From positions 2,313,001 through 2,377,000 of the forward strand of contig NZ_AP019749.1 of NCBI RefSeq assembly GCF_006740045.1: a stretch of DNA of 64,000 nucleotides, given 5' to 3'. Numbering within the stretch: the first letter of the stretch is position 1; each line of letters opens with the position of its first letter. The translations under genes were made by a program, and so were the position numbers. This DNA comes from Comamonas terrigena NBRC 13299 (GTDB lineage Bacteria; Pseudomonadota; Gammaproteobacteria; Burkholderiales; Burkholderiaceae_C). The notes beneath the pieces were generated by a model. It was given only the letters and a program-made list of their open reading frames with translations, was not told where the DNA came from and did no database searches. This document shows, piece by piece, positions 1-7,774 of the stretch.

Positions 1-1343
1 CCCGAAGCCTTGAGCGAGTCGAACAGCGCTTTTTCCGCCTTGTCCCAGACTTCGTCCGAGCCAATCCGCGCTTCCGGACGGGTTGCGACCTTGTAGATGA
101 TGTCGGTGAAACCGAAGTCGGCGTAGACCTTTTGCAGCAGCTGCGTGAAGTCAAGCACTTCCTTCTGGATCTGGTCTTCGGTACAGAAGATGTGGCCATC
201 GTCCTGGGTGAAGCCGCGCACGCGCATGATGCCGTGCAGACCGCCCGTGGGTTCGTTGCGGTGGCACTGACCGAATTCACCGTAGCGCAGCGGCAGGTCG
301 CGGTAGCTCTTGATGCCTTGCTTGAAGATCAGGATATGGCCCGGGCAGTTCATGGGCTTCAGCGCGTAGTCGCGCTTTTCCGACTCCGTGATGAACATGT
401 TGTCGCGGTACTTGTCCCAGTGACCGGTTTTTTCCCACAGGGTCTTGTCCAGAATCTGGGGGGCCTTCACTTCTTCGTAGCCGTTTTCACGGTAGACGCG
501 GCGCATGTACTGCTCCACCTCCTGCCACACGCGCCAGCCCTTGGGGTGCCAGAACACGGTGCCGGGCGAGCATTCGTCGATGTGGAACAGGTCCAGCTCG
601 CGACCCAGGCGACGGTGGTCGCGCTTCTCGGCTTCTTCGATGCGGGTGATGTAGGCCTGCAGATCCTTCTTGTCCGCCCAGGCCGTGCCATACACGCGCT
701 GCAGCTGCTCGTTCTTGGCGTCGCCGCGCCAGTAGGCGCCAGCCAGCTTGGTCAGCTTGAAGACCTTCAGGAAGCGGGTATTGGGCACGTGGGGGCCACG
801 GCACATGTCGACATATTCCTGGTGGTAGTACAGGCCCATGGCGGTTTCATTGGGCATGTCTTCGACCAGGCGCAGCTTGTAGTCTTCGCCGCGTTCCTGG
901 AACACCTTGATGACTTCGGCGCGCGGAGTCATCTTCTTGACGACGTCGTAGTCCTGCGCAATCAGCTCCTTCATGCGAGCTTCGATGGCGGCCATGTCTT
1001 CGGGCGTGAACGGGCGCTCGTAGGAGATGTCGTAGTAAAAGCCCTCCTCGATCACCGGACCGATCACCATCTTGGCCGTGGGATACAGCTGCTTGACGGC
1101 GTGACCGACCAAGTGGGCGGTGGAGTGGCGAATGATCTCCACGCCTTCGTCGTCCTTGGGCGTGATGATCTGCAGCTTGGCGTCTTCGCTGATCAGATCG
1201 CAGGCGTCGACCAGACGGCCGTTGACGCGGCCGGCCACCGTGTTCTTGGCCAGACCGGCGCCGATGGACTGGGCCACCTGCATGACGGTGACCGGGCCGT
1301 CGAATTCACGTTGCGAACCGTCGGGAAGCGTAATTTTCAGCAT
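1..1343 (-). CDS. thrS: Threonyl-tRNA synthetase (5' part; gene runs off the left edge)
   Basis: Charges tRNA-Thr with threonine in the cytoplasm. The visible 447 codons begin [16 protein letters not shown] (TGS domain), followed by the second additional/editing domain with [11 protein letters not shown] (about residues 72-82) and the start of the class II catalytic core, with MNCPGH and [12 protein letters not shown]. The family is about 635-640 residues, so roughly 190 C-terminal residues lie outside the window. The ATG at 1343 gives the normal family N-terminus. A leader peptide and a terminator precede it, so expression is probably set by attenuation. The identity is very secure. Confidence 0.97.
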   Translation of the reverse strand, partial: MLKITLPDGSQREFDGPVTVMQVAQSIGAGLAKNTVAGRVNGRLVDACDLISEDAKLQIITPKDDEGVEIIRHSTAHLVGHAVKQLYPTAKMVIGPVIEEGFYYDISYERPFTPEDMAAIEARMKELIAQDYDVVKKMTPRAEVIKVFQERGEDYKLRLVEDMPNETAMGLYYHQEYVDMCRGPHVPNTRFLKVFKLTKLAGAYWRGDAKNEQLQRVYGTAWADKKDLQAYITRIEEAEKRDHRRLGRELDLFHIDECSPGTVFWHPKGWRVWQEVEQYMRRVYRENGYEEVKAPQILDKTLWEKTGHWDKYRDNMFITESEKRDYALKPMNCPGHILIFKQGIKSYRDLPLRYGEFGQCHRNEPTGGLHGIMRVRGFTQDDGHIFCTEDQIQKEVLDFTQLLQKVYADFGFTDIIYKVATRPEARIGSDEVWDKAEKALFDSLKAS

Positions 1344-1390
1344 GGAAATCCTTGGAAACCTAATGTGGGATACGGGGCCGCGGCCAGTGC

Positions 1391-1427
1391 TTTGAAAAGC
1401 AAAAAGCGCGGAACAGGTCCGCGCTTT
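1391..1427 (-). terminator. Attenuator terminator in the thrS leader
   Basis: On the minus strand AAAGCGCGGA (1427-1418) pairs perfectly with TCCGCGCTTT (1412-1403) across a 5-nt loop, followed by a T-rich stretch (TTTTTGCTTTTC). It ends about 60 nt before the thrS ATG and follows the Thr-rich leader peptide, so it would stop transcription before thrS. This placement makes it an attenuator, since no other gene lies between it and the aceA terminator. Confidence 0.85.
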
Positions 1428-1510
1428 GGATAAGAGGGAGAAAAGACTCCGGGCAGGCGCGAACTCGCAGCCTCAACGGCTGCACAACCTTTGCAAGGTA
1501 CTCGTTCGCG
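1403..1510 (-). promoter_or_regulatory. thrS attenuator with mutually exclusive pairings
   Basis: Four segments can be read on the minus strand. Segment 1 is CGCGAACG (1510-1503), inside the leader peptide codons. Segment 2 is GTTCGCGCC (1464-1456). Segment 3 is GCGCGGA (1424-1418) and segment 4 is TCCGCGC (1412-1406). 1 pairs with 2, 2 can pair with 3 (seven pairs, one of them G-U), and 3 pairs with 4 as the terminator. Between 1 and 2 lies a GCAGCC/GGCTGC hairpin over the leader stop codon. A ribosome stalled on the Thr codons would cover segment 1, free 2 to pair with 3 and prevent termination. The pairings are seen; the mechanism is inferred from known amino-acid attenuators. Confidence 0.75.
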
Positions 1511-1517
1511 GTGTCAT
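1473..1517 (-). CDS. Thr-rich leader peptide of thrS (14 aa)
   Basis: An ATG at 1517 opens MTPRTSTLQRLCSR followed by TGA (1475-1473). Codons 2, 5 and 7 are ACA, ACG and ACC, giving three Thr in the first seven positions. A purine-rich AGAAAGG lies about ten bases upstream of the ATG. The peptide precedes alternative hairpins and an intrinsic terminator, which is the layout of ribosome-stalling leader peptides of amino-acid operons. It would sense shortage of charged tRNA-Thr. It has no homologue I can name; the call rests on composition and position. Confidence 0.72.
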   Translation of the reverse strand: MTPRTSTLQRLCSR

Positions 1518-1579
1518 AACCAGACTGCCTTTCTCGCTCTTGTAAATGGATACTGGCAACCATTTTAACGCCGTATGCA

Positions 1580-1611
1580 CAAAAAAGCCCGAAGCAGCAG
1601 CGCTTCGGGCC
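1580..1611 (-). terminator. Rho-independent terminator after aceA
   Basis: On the minus strand GCCCGAAG(C) and (G)CTTCGGGC form a stem around a short GCTGCT loop, followed by TTTTTT. It lies about 110 bp beyond the aceA stop codon and before the thrS leader, separating the two same-strand units. Confidence 0.85.
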
Positions 1612-1718
1612 GAAATGGGTGTCCTGGCGACGGTTTTTAGGCTGCCGCACAGGCCCCAGACAACAAGCTTCCGTCCGTTCTACTGTGCCATGTCAGTGGT
1701 CCAGCAGAGCCGTGCAGA

Positions 1719-3050
1719 TCAGTGGAACTGCTCTTCTTCGGTGGAACCGGTCAGGGCCTTCACGCTGGAAGAGCCGCCCTGGATCACGGTGGTCACGTCA
1801 TCGAAGTAACCCGCGCCCACTTCCTGCTGGTGCGACACAAAGGTGTAGCCCAGTTCGCGTGCCGCGAATTCGGGTTCCTGCACCATTTCCACGTAGTGCT
1901 TCATGCCTTCGCCGCGTGCATAGGCGTGGGCAAACTTGAAGGTGTTGTACCAGTTGCTGTGGATGCCGGCCAGGGTGATGAACTGGAACTTGTAGCCCAG
2001 TGCAGACAGGTCTTCCTGGAAGGACGCGATCTGGCTGTCGTTGAGGTTCTTCTTCCAGTTGAACGAAGGCGAGCAGTTGTAGCTCAGCAGCTTGCCGGGG
2101 CAGGCTGCGTGCACGGCCTGTGCGAATTCACGGGCAAAGCCGATGTCGGGCACGCCGGTTTCGCACCACACCAGATCGGCGTAGGGAGCGTAGGCCACGC
2201 CGCGGCTGATGGATTGCTCCAGGCCGTTCTTGACACGGTAGAAGCCTTCCTGGGTGCGCTCGCCGGTCAGGAAAGGCTGATCGTTGGCGTCGTGGTTGCT
2301 GGTGATCAGGTTGGCTGCCTCGGCGTCGGTACGGGCCAGCACGATGGTGGGCACGCCCATCACGTCCGCAGCAAAGCGGGCGGAAATCAGCTTTTCGCAG
2401 GCTTCACGGGTGGGCACCAGCACCTTGCCGCCCATGTGGCCGCACTTCTTCACGGCTGCCAGCTGGTCTTCAAAGTGCACGCCAGCAGCGCCGGCCTGGA
2501 TCATGTTCTTCATCAGCTCGAAAGCGTTCAGCACGCCGCCGAAACCGGCTTCCGCATCGGCCACGATGGGCAGGAAGTAGTCGATGAACTCCTTGTCGCC
2601 GGGATTCACACCCTTGCCCCACTGGATTTCGTCAGCGCGCTTGAAGGTGTTGTTGATGCGGCGCACCATGGTGGGCACCGAGTCATAGGCGTACAGCGAC
2701 TGGTCGGGGTACATGGTTTCGGACGTGTTGCCGTCGGCAGCGACTTGCCAACCCGACAGGTACACGGCTTCCAGACCGGCCTTGGCTTGCTGCATGGCCT
2801 GGCCGGCAGAGATGGCGCCGAAAGCGTTCACGTAGCCCTTCTTGGAGCTGCCGTTGATCTTCTCCCACAGCACTTCGGCGCCACGCTGGGCCAGGGTGTA
2901 CTCGGGCTGCAGGCTGCCACGCAGGCGCACCACGTCAGCCGCGGAGTAACCGCGCTTGACGCCCTTCCAGCGGGGGTTGGTGGCCCAGTCTTTTTCCAGG
3001 GCGGCGATTTGCTGTTCGCGGCTCAGTTGGGTGTTCAGCGCTTTGGTCAT
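1719..3050 (-). CDS. aceA: Isocitrate lyase
   Basis: Cleaves isocitrate to succinate and glyoxylate, the first step of the glyoxylate bypass needed for growth on acetate and fatty acids. The 443-residue product has the family length and the catalytic signature VKKCGHMGGKVLVPT near residue 200, with NPRWKGVKRGYSAADVVRLRG at the N-terminus. The start is the ATG at 3050 (MTKALNTQLSREQ), preceded by GGAGATCACG on the coding strand; an in-frame longer reading to 3137 lacks family support. It is monocistronic between its terminator and a long AT-rich upstream region with a palindromic operator. No malate synthase is in the window. Confidence 0.97.
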   Translation of the reverse strand: MTKALNTQLSREQQIAALEKDWATNPRWKGVKRGYSAADVVRLRGSLQPEYTLAQRGAEVLWEKINGSSKKGYVNAFGAISAGQAMQQAKAGLEAVYLSGWQVAADGNTSETMYPDQSLYAYDSVPTMVRRINNTFKRADEIQWGKGVNPGDKEFIDYFLPIVADAEAGFGGVLNAFELMKNMIQAGAAGVHFEDQLAAVKKCGHMGGKVLVPTREACEKLISARFAADVMGVPTIVLARTDAEAANLITSNHDANDQPFLTGERTQEGFYRVKNGLEQSISRGVAYAPYADLVWCETGVPDIGFAREFAQAVHAACPGKLLSYNCSPSFNWKKNLNDSQIASFQEDLSALGYKFQFITLAGIHSNWYNTFKFAHAYARGEGMKHYVEMVQEPEFAARELGYTFVSHQQEVGAGYFDDVTTVIQGGSSSVKALTGSTEEEQFH

Positions 3051-3146
3051 CGTGATCTCCTTGAAAGGTAGTGAAACTGGTTTGCCGTGGTGTGCGGCCT
3101 TGGAGACAACTGTAGGCAAAGCGACGGCTCCCAACAATCACTTCTA

Positions 3147-3158
3147 TCTTATATAAGA
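3147..3158. promoter_or_regulatory. Palindromic operator upstream of aceA
   Basis: TCTTATATAAGA is a perfect 12-bp palindrome 97 bp upstream of the aceA ATG, at the edge of a strongly AT-rich stretch (about 3145-3290). Nearly the same sequence, TCTTATACAAGA, lies upstream of the monomeric isocitrate dehydrogenase gene at 12181. Palindromes of this kind are typical of dimeric GntR/FadR-type regulators; that assignment is inference. The rest of 3159-3447 is AT-rich and then ordinary noncoding sequence in which I see no gene. Confidence 0.6.
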
Positions 3159-3447
3159 CGAAAAAATATTCCTTAAAAATCAAATACTTATTTTTATATT
3201 TCTGTATGTGAAATGTTTTTTCTCATATTGAGAAAAAATGCTGCGAAGCAACAAGCATTATTTTCCACATTACGGAAACGCTTTTCTGCAATGCAACATC
3301 CCCGCCAGGAAATGATCACGCCGGACAGGAAAGAAGTACCTCGATAGAGGCGGTTGACAGGCGCCACCTCAGGGCTTCCCGCAAGCTGCTCTGCACCGGC
3401 ATATCCCCTGCAGTCCCATGTCTGCAGATGGCCGTTTTAACAAAATA

Positions 3448-3463
3448 CTGTATTCATGTACAG
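3448..3463. promoter_or_regulatory. LexA box without an obvious SOS gene
   Basis: CTGT-ATTCATGT-ACAG matches the CTGT-N8-ACAG LexA operator and is flanked by TA on the left and T on the right, as in strong boxes. It matches as well as the imuA box at 9830. The genes downstream on the plus strand are a doubtful ORF (3472-3834) and an AhpD-like gene (3831); upstream on the minus strand is aceA, 400 bp away. Confidence 0.7.
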
Positions 3464-3471
3464 TTCCGTGC

Positions 3472-3834
3472 ATGTACGCACTTCAGGATGGCAAGCATGT
3501 CCCTGTCGCCCGCGAGCGAGGCTTTCCGCCGCGCCTGCAGAGGCAGCGTGCGCTACTGCTCCACCGCAGCGCCTGTCCGCCCCTCACCGGGCTGAAGGCC
3601 GGGACAGCGGTCTATCCCATCCGTGATGGCAGCTCTACCGGAGCTTCTCCGCGAAGACGAGCCGTGATGTGCCCTCCTGCACCCCGTGCGCAATCGCTTC
3701 GTATTTCCTTGAAGGCTCCTCTTGTGGGAGCTGCAAATGCCATCTTGGCGCCAGAGATCCAGCAGATTCTGGAGATTGCCAAGAGTCCTCTTATCTTGCC
3801 GCCTGACGGTTCTTTTTCGGAGCATCTTCCATGA
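3472..3834 (+). CDS. Doubtful ORF between a LexA box and an AhpD-like gene
   Basis: The reading frame from the ATG at 3472 (MYALQDGKHVPVARERG) gives 120 residues, rich in Arg and Pro, with no domain, signal peptide or membrane segment that I recognise. Two positional facts support it: it starts 9 bp after a LexA box, and its TGA overlaps the ATG of the next gene (ATGA). Its composition looks like a translated noncoding frame, so it may not be real. A competing 35-codon frame (3488-3595, MASMSLSPASEAF) starts nearby. Confidence 0.25.
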   Translation: MYALQDGKHVPVARERGFPPRLQRQRALLLHRSACPPLTGLKAGTAVYPIRDGSSTGASPRRRAVMCPPAPRAQSLRISLKAPLVGAANAILAPEIQQILEIAKSPLILPPDGSFSEHLP

Positions 3835-4262
3835 GCACTTTGCGTCTGCCCTATTCCACCCTCTCGCCTGCTGCCTACCAGGGTCTGCTGGCCACCAAGT
3901 CCGCACTGGACCACAGCAGCCTGGGCAAGCCTTTGATCGAGCTGGTCTATCTGCGCGTGTCCCAAATCAATGGCTGTGCCTTCTGCCTGGAGATGCATGC
4001 CAAGGCCTTGCGCGCCGGAGGCATGGCACAGGCCAAGCTCGACAGCCTGGCCGGCTGGCGGGTCAGCGCCCAGTTCGATGCCCGGGAACGCGCGGCACTG
4101 GGCTGGACGGAATCCCTGGTCGATGTGGCCCATACCCACGCACCGGACACCGACTTTGCATCGCTGCAGCCACACTTCAGCGATACCGAAATTTCCGACC
4201 TGAGCTTTGCGATTGCGCTGATGAGCGCCTTCAACCGCCTGGCCATCGGCATGCGCCAGTAG
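3831..4262 (+). CDS. Carboxymuconolactone decarboxylase / AhpD-like protein
   Basis: A 143-residue protein of the CMD/AhpD superfamily. The redox motif INGCAFCLEMHAKALR (about residues 46-61) has the Cys-X2-Cys-X3-His arrangement of alkylhydroperoxidase D, which usually reduces peroxides or disulfides. It starts MSTLRLPYSTLSPAAYQGLL with GGAG nine bases upstream of the ATG. An upstream ORF overlaps it by 4 bp and a LexA box lies 370 bp before it, so DNA-damage control is possible but unproven. The substrate is unknown. Confidence 0.88.
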   Translation: MSTLRLPYSTLSPAAYQGLLATKSALDHSSLGKPLIELVYLRVSQINGCAFCLEMHAKALRAGGMAQAKLDSLAGWRVSAQFDARERAALGWTESLVDVAHTHAPDTDFASLQPHFSDTEISDLSFAIALMSAFNRLAIGMRQ

Positions 4263-4476
4263 CAACTAGTCAACGTACCTTCTTGTCCATGGGTGTGCTG
4301 CGGGAGCCCAACCCCGGTCCACGCCGACCGGCACGGAATAGGCCGTGCAATGCACGGTTCGCTCTCCAGCACAAGCGAAAGTGGCTTGCGCGGCGATGGC
4401 CCTCTCCACACGGTGGGCCGCATCGTTGCGGCCCATGGCGGCTGCCACCCAAATTCGTGCCCCTGCGCCGTGCGGA

Positions 4477-4641
4477 TTAGGTCTTGTACTTGGCCTTTAA
4501 TGGACCGTTTTCCAACGACAAGGCCTGGACGAAGGTGACCTACTCCGGCTTTTCACCCTGGTTCAGGCTTGCGGGTTGGGTGACCTGACCAGGGATCGGG
4601 ACCTGAACCTTTTCCCAGCCAAACAGGCGATATGGGTGCAT
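4477..4641 (-). pseudogene. Small ORF downstream of dnaE2, split by an in-frame amber codon
   Basis: Eleven bases after the dnaE2 stop, a GGGAGG site precedes an ATG (4641) reading MHPYRLFGWEKVQVPIPG for 33 codons to TAG (4542-4540). The same frame then continues for 20 codons (VTFVQALSLENGPLKAKYKT) to TAA at 4477. Both halves have protein-like composition, so I read them as one 53-residue protein broken by one nonsense change, or as a 33-residue peptide followed by chance. It is probably cotranscribed with imuA-imuB-dnaE2. I do not recognise the family. Between it and the AhpD-like gene is a 9-bp perfect hairpin (4414-4435) without a T run. Confidence 0.45.
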
Positions 4642-4651
4642 GGGGCCTCCC

Positions 4652-7600
4652 TTATTTGAAATCCCGGCTCTCGGTGGCCAGCCGGCCGAGCAAATGCGAC
4701 AAGTCGGCCATGCGCTCGGCGATCAGATTGCACACCGGTCCCTGGCGCTGCCATGTACCCTCCACCGCCAGCAGGCGTGAGCCCACCAGCACCTGCCGAT
4801 ACGCGTCGCGCACGTCGCGCCAGACGATGACCTGGGTGCAGCCATGCTCGTCCTCCAGCGACACAAAGACGGTCCCGTTGGCGGTCCCCGGCTGCTGCCG
4901 CAAAGTCACAATGCCGGCAGTCCGAACCCGCTGGCCGTTGGATAGACGGCGCAGCTCCTGCGAGGTTTTGACCTTCCAGCGGTCGAGCTTGGGGCGCAGC
5001 AGCCGCATGGGATGGCTGCGCAGCGTGAGGCCCGTGGAGGCATAGTCCCAGACCACTTCTTCACCCTCGGGCGCTTCAGGCAGCGCCAGCAAGGCTTCAT
5101 CGAAGCGAGCTTCTTCCAGCAGCTCAGGCGCGGCGTTCAGGGCCGCGGCCTCCCAGACCTGCTGGCGGCGGTGTCCCGACAAGCTGGCCAGGGCCCCTGC
5201 TGCGGCCAGGGACTTCATCTCCTGCTGATCCAGGCGCGTGCGCCGGGCCAGTGCTTCGGCGCTGCCGAAAGGAGCCTGGCGGCGGTTCTCCTCGATGCGC
5301 CGGGCACTGCTGCGGCCCAGGCCCGAGACCATGCGCAGGCCCAGCCGGACTGCCGGCTGCAGCTTGCCGGTCTCTTCCAGCGTGCAGTCCACATCGCTGT
5401 GCATCACATCCACGGGCCGTACTTCGACCCCGTGGCGGCGCGCATCCTGCGTCAATTGGCTGGCGGAATAAAACCCCATCGGCTGGCTGTTGAGAATCGC
5501 CGCCAGGAAGACCGCAGGCTCGTGGCGCTTGATCCAGCTGGACGCATAGACCAGCAGAGCAAAGCTGGCCGCGTGACTTTCCGGGAAGCCGTATTCCGAG
5601 AAGCCCTTGATCTGCTCGAAGATGGATTCGGCAAAGTCGCGTTCGTAACCGCGCGTGGTCATCCCTTGCACGATCCTGTCGTAGTACTTCTCCAGCCCCC
5701 CTTTGCGCTTCCAGGCCGCCATGGCCCGGCGCAGGCCATCAGCCTCGCCGGGGGTGAAACCGGCGGCCAGCATGGCGATCTGCATGACCTGTTCCTGGAA
5801 CACCGGCACCCCCAGCGTACGGCCCAGTGCCTGTTTCAAGGCCTCGCTCGGGTAGACCACCGGGTCCTTGCCCTGGCGCCGGCGCAGATAGGGGTGGACC
5901 ATGCCGCCCTGGATGGGGCCCGGCCGCACCAGCGCCACTTCCACCACCAGGTCGTAGAACTTGCGCGGGCGCAACCGGGGCAGCATGGACATCTGCGCCC
6001 TGCTCTCGATCTGGAACACACCGATGGTGTCGGCGCGGCAGATCATGTCGTAGGTGGCCGGATCCTCCGGCGGGATGTCCTGCATCGTGAACGCGCAGCC
6101 TCGGCGCTGACCGATGAAGTCCAGGGCGCGGCGGATCGCCGACAGCATGCCCAGGGCCAGCACGTCCACTTTGAGCAGCCCTGCCGCGTCCAGATCGTCC
6201 TTGTCCCACTCGATGACCGTGCGGTCGTCCATGGACGCGTTCTCCACAGGCACCATGCGGCACAGCAGGCCGCGCGTGAGCACAAAACCGCCGGTGTGCT
6301 GGGACAGGTGGCGGGGGAACCCGATCAACTGCTCGGTCAGTGTGGTCAGCTGCTGCACGGCCAGGGAGCCCGCATCCAGCCCCAGCTCTGCAAAACGCTC
6401 CTGCCGGATGCTGCGCCCATCGAACCACTGCTGCCCCTTGGCGATGGCGTCCACCACAGCGAGGTCGAAGCCCAGGGCCTTGCCCACATCCCGGATGGCC
6501 GAGCGCGGCCGGTAGGAGATCACGGCCGCAGCCAGAGCCGCGCGGTCGCGGCCGTACTTCGCATAGAGGTACTGGATCACCTCTTCGCGGCGCTGGTGCT
6601 CGAAGTCGATGTCAATGTCTGGGGGCTCGTTGCGCTCCTTGGAGATAAAGCGCTCGAACAGCACGGCAGTGCGGTCCGGGTCCACCTCGGTCACGCCCAG
6701 GCAGTAACACACCGCGCTGTTGGCAGCGGAACCGCGGCCCTGGCACAAAATGCCGCGCGAGCGCGCGAAGACCACAATGTCGTAGACGGTCAGAAAGTAC
6801 TGCTCGTACTTCAGCTCGCAGATCAGATCCAGCTCGTACGCGATCTGGCGTTGGACTTTCTCGGGGATGCCCGCAGGCCAGCGCCGGTGCGCGCCGTCAT
6901 AGCTTGCCTGGCGCAGGTAGCTGGCCGCCGTGTGCCCTGCAGGCACCACCTCATCGGGGTACTGGTACTGGAGTTCGTCCAGGCTGAAGCTGCAGCGCGC
7001 CACCACGGCCAGGGTCTGGGCCAGCAGCTCCGCAGGAAAGGTCTGGGCCAGGCGCAGGCGGCTGCGCAGGTGGCGCTCGGCGCTGCGCTGCAGGGCGTAG
7101 CCGCATTCGGTCAGTGGCTTGCCCATGCGGGTGGCAGTCAGCACGTCCTGCAGCGGTTTGCGCGAGCGCACATGCATGTGCACGTCGCCCACGGCCACCA
7201 GGGGCACGGCGGTCAGCGCCGACAGCGCGCGCATGCGGTACAACCACAGCTCATCGTCCAGGCGCCGTACCAGATCCACGCCGATCCAGCAGCGGCCCGT
7301 GAAGTGGGTCAGCGTCCAGCGGCCCATGGCCTCCAGCTGCGCATCGGTGGCCTTGCGCTCCGGGCACAGCAGCACCAGACAGTCCTGCAGCTCCTGGCCG
7401 GTGATGCAGCCCAAGTCCAGGTGGTAAGTGCCTTTGTCCGAAGCGCGCCGCAGCTTGGTGATGAACTGGCACAGATTGCCGTAGCCGTTCAGATTCTGGG
7501 CCAGTACCACCAAAGTGAAAGGTGCTTCGCCGGCATCGCGTGGCTGGATGCAGAACTGGGCGCCCAGCAGCAAGGTCAGGCCCTGCTGCCTGGCGGCCAC

Positions 7601-7768
7601 ATGGGCGCGCACAATGCCCGCCAAGGAACATTCGTCGGTGATGGCCAAGGCACTGTAGCCCAGCGCCTTGGCACGCTCCACCAGCTCCTCCGGGCGGCTG
7701 GCCCCCCGCAGAAAGGTGAAATTGGAGATGCAGCGCAGCTCGGCGTACGCGGGAAGAAGGTGTTGCAT
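4652..7768 (-). CDS. dnaE2: Error-prone DNA polymerase DnaE2 (ImuC)
   Basis: Catalytic polymerase of the ImuA-ImuB-DnaE2 translesion mutasome, which bypasses DNA lesions during the SOS response at the cost of mutations. The 1038-residue product has the N-terminal PHP domain (YAELRCISNFTFLRGASRPEEL), the C-family catalytic motif PDIDIDFEHQRREEVI near residue 385, and helix-hairpin-helix and OB-fold segments at the C-terminus. The length fits DnaE2 rather than replicative DnaE1 (about 1170). It is the last main gene of the operon and starts 6 bp after the imuB stop. The LexA box before imuA gives SOS control. Confidence 0.96.
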   Translation of the reverse strand: MQHLLPAYAELRCISNFTFLRGASRPEELVERAKALGYSALAITDECSLAGIVRAHVAARQQGLTLLLGAQFCIQPRDAGEAPFTLVVLAQNLNGYGNLCQFITKLRRASDKGTYHLDLGCITGQELQDCLVLLCPERKATDAQLEAMGRWTLTHFTGRCWIGVDLVRRLDDELWLYRMRALSALTAVPLVAVGDVHMHVRSRKPLQDVLTATRMGKPLTECGYALQRSAERHLRSRLRLAQTFPAELLAQTLAVVARCSFSLDELQYQYPDEVVPAGHTAASYLRQASYDGAHRRWPAGIPEKVQRQIAYELDLICELKYEQYFLTVYDIVVFARSRGILCQGRGSAANSAVCYCLGVTEVDPDRTAVLFERFISKERNEPPDIDIDFEHQRREEVIQYLYAKYGRDRAALAAAVISYRPRSAIRDVGKALGFDLAVVDAIAKGQQWFDGRSIRQERFAELGLDAGSLAVQQLTTLTEQLIGFPRHLSQHTGGFVLTRGLLCRMVPVENASMDDRTVIEWDKDDLDAAGLLKVDVLALGMLSAIRRALDFIGQRRGCAFTMQDIPPEDPATYDMICRADTIGVFQIESRAQMSMLPRLRPRKFYDLVVEVALVRPGPIQGGMVHPYLRRRQGKDPVVYPSEALKQALGRTLGVPVFQEQVMQIAMLAAGFTPGEADGLRRAMAAWKRKGGLEKYYDRIVQGMTTRGYERDFAESIFEQIKGFSEYGFPESHAASFALLVYASSWIKRHEPAVFLAAILNSQPMGFYSASQLTQDARRHGVEVRPVDVMHSDVDCTLEETGKLQPAVRLGLRMVSGLGRSSARRIEENRRQAPFGSAEALARRTRLDQQEMKSLAAAGALASLSGHRRQQVWEAAALNAAPELLEEARFDEALLALPEAPEGEEVVWDYASTGLTLRSHPMRLLRPKLDRWKVKTSQELRRLSNGQRVRTAGIVTLRQQPGTANGTVFVSLEDEHGCTQVIVWRDVRDAYRQVLVGSRLLAVEGTWQRQGPVCNLIAERMADLSHLLGRLATESRDFK

Positions 7769-7774
7769 CGCGCC

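Noticed and set aside
1441..1530. tRNA-like look upstream of thrS (a TTGCAAA loop and GTTCG)
   Set aside because: No cloverleaf forms: the anticodon stem has only three pairs, no acceptor stem closes and the T-loop lacks its conserved A. The same bases make better sense as a leader peptide with attenuator stems.
4338..4356. GGCCGTGCAATGCACGG, also present in the terminator at 10041
   Set aside because: The two copies share a short palindrome, but the first lacks full arms and a T run and I see no further copies. A repeat family is not supported.
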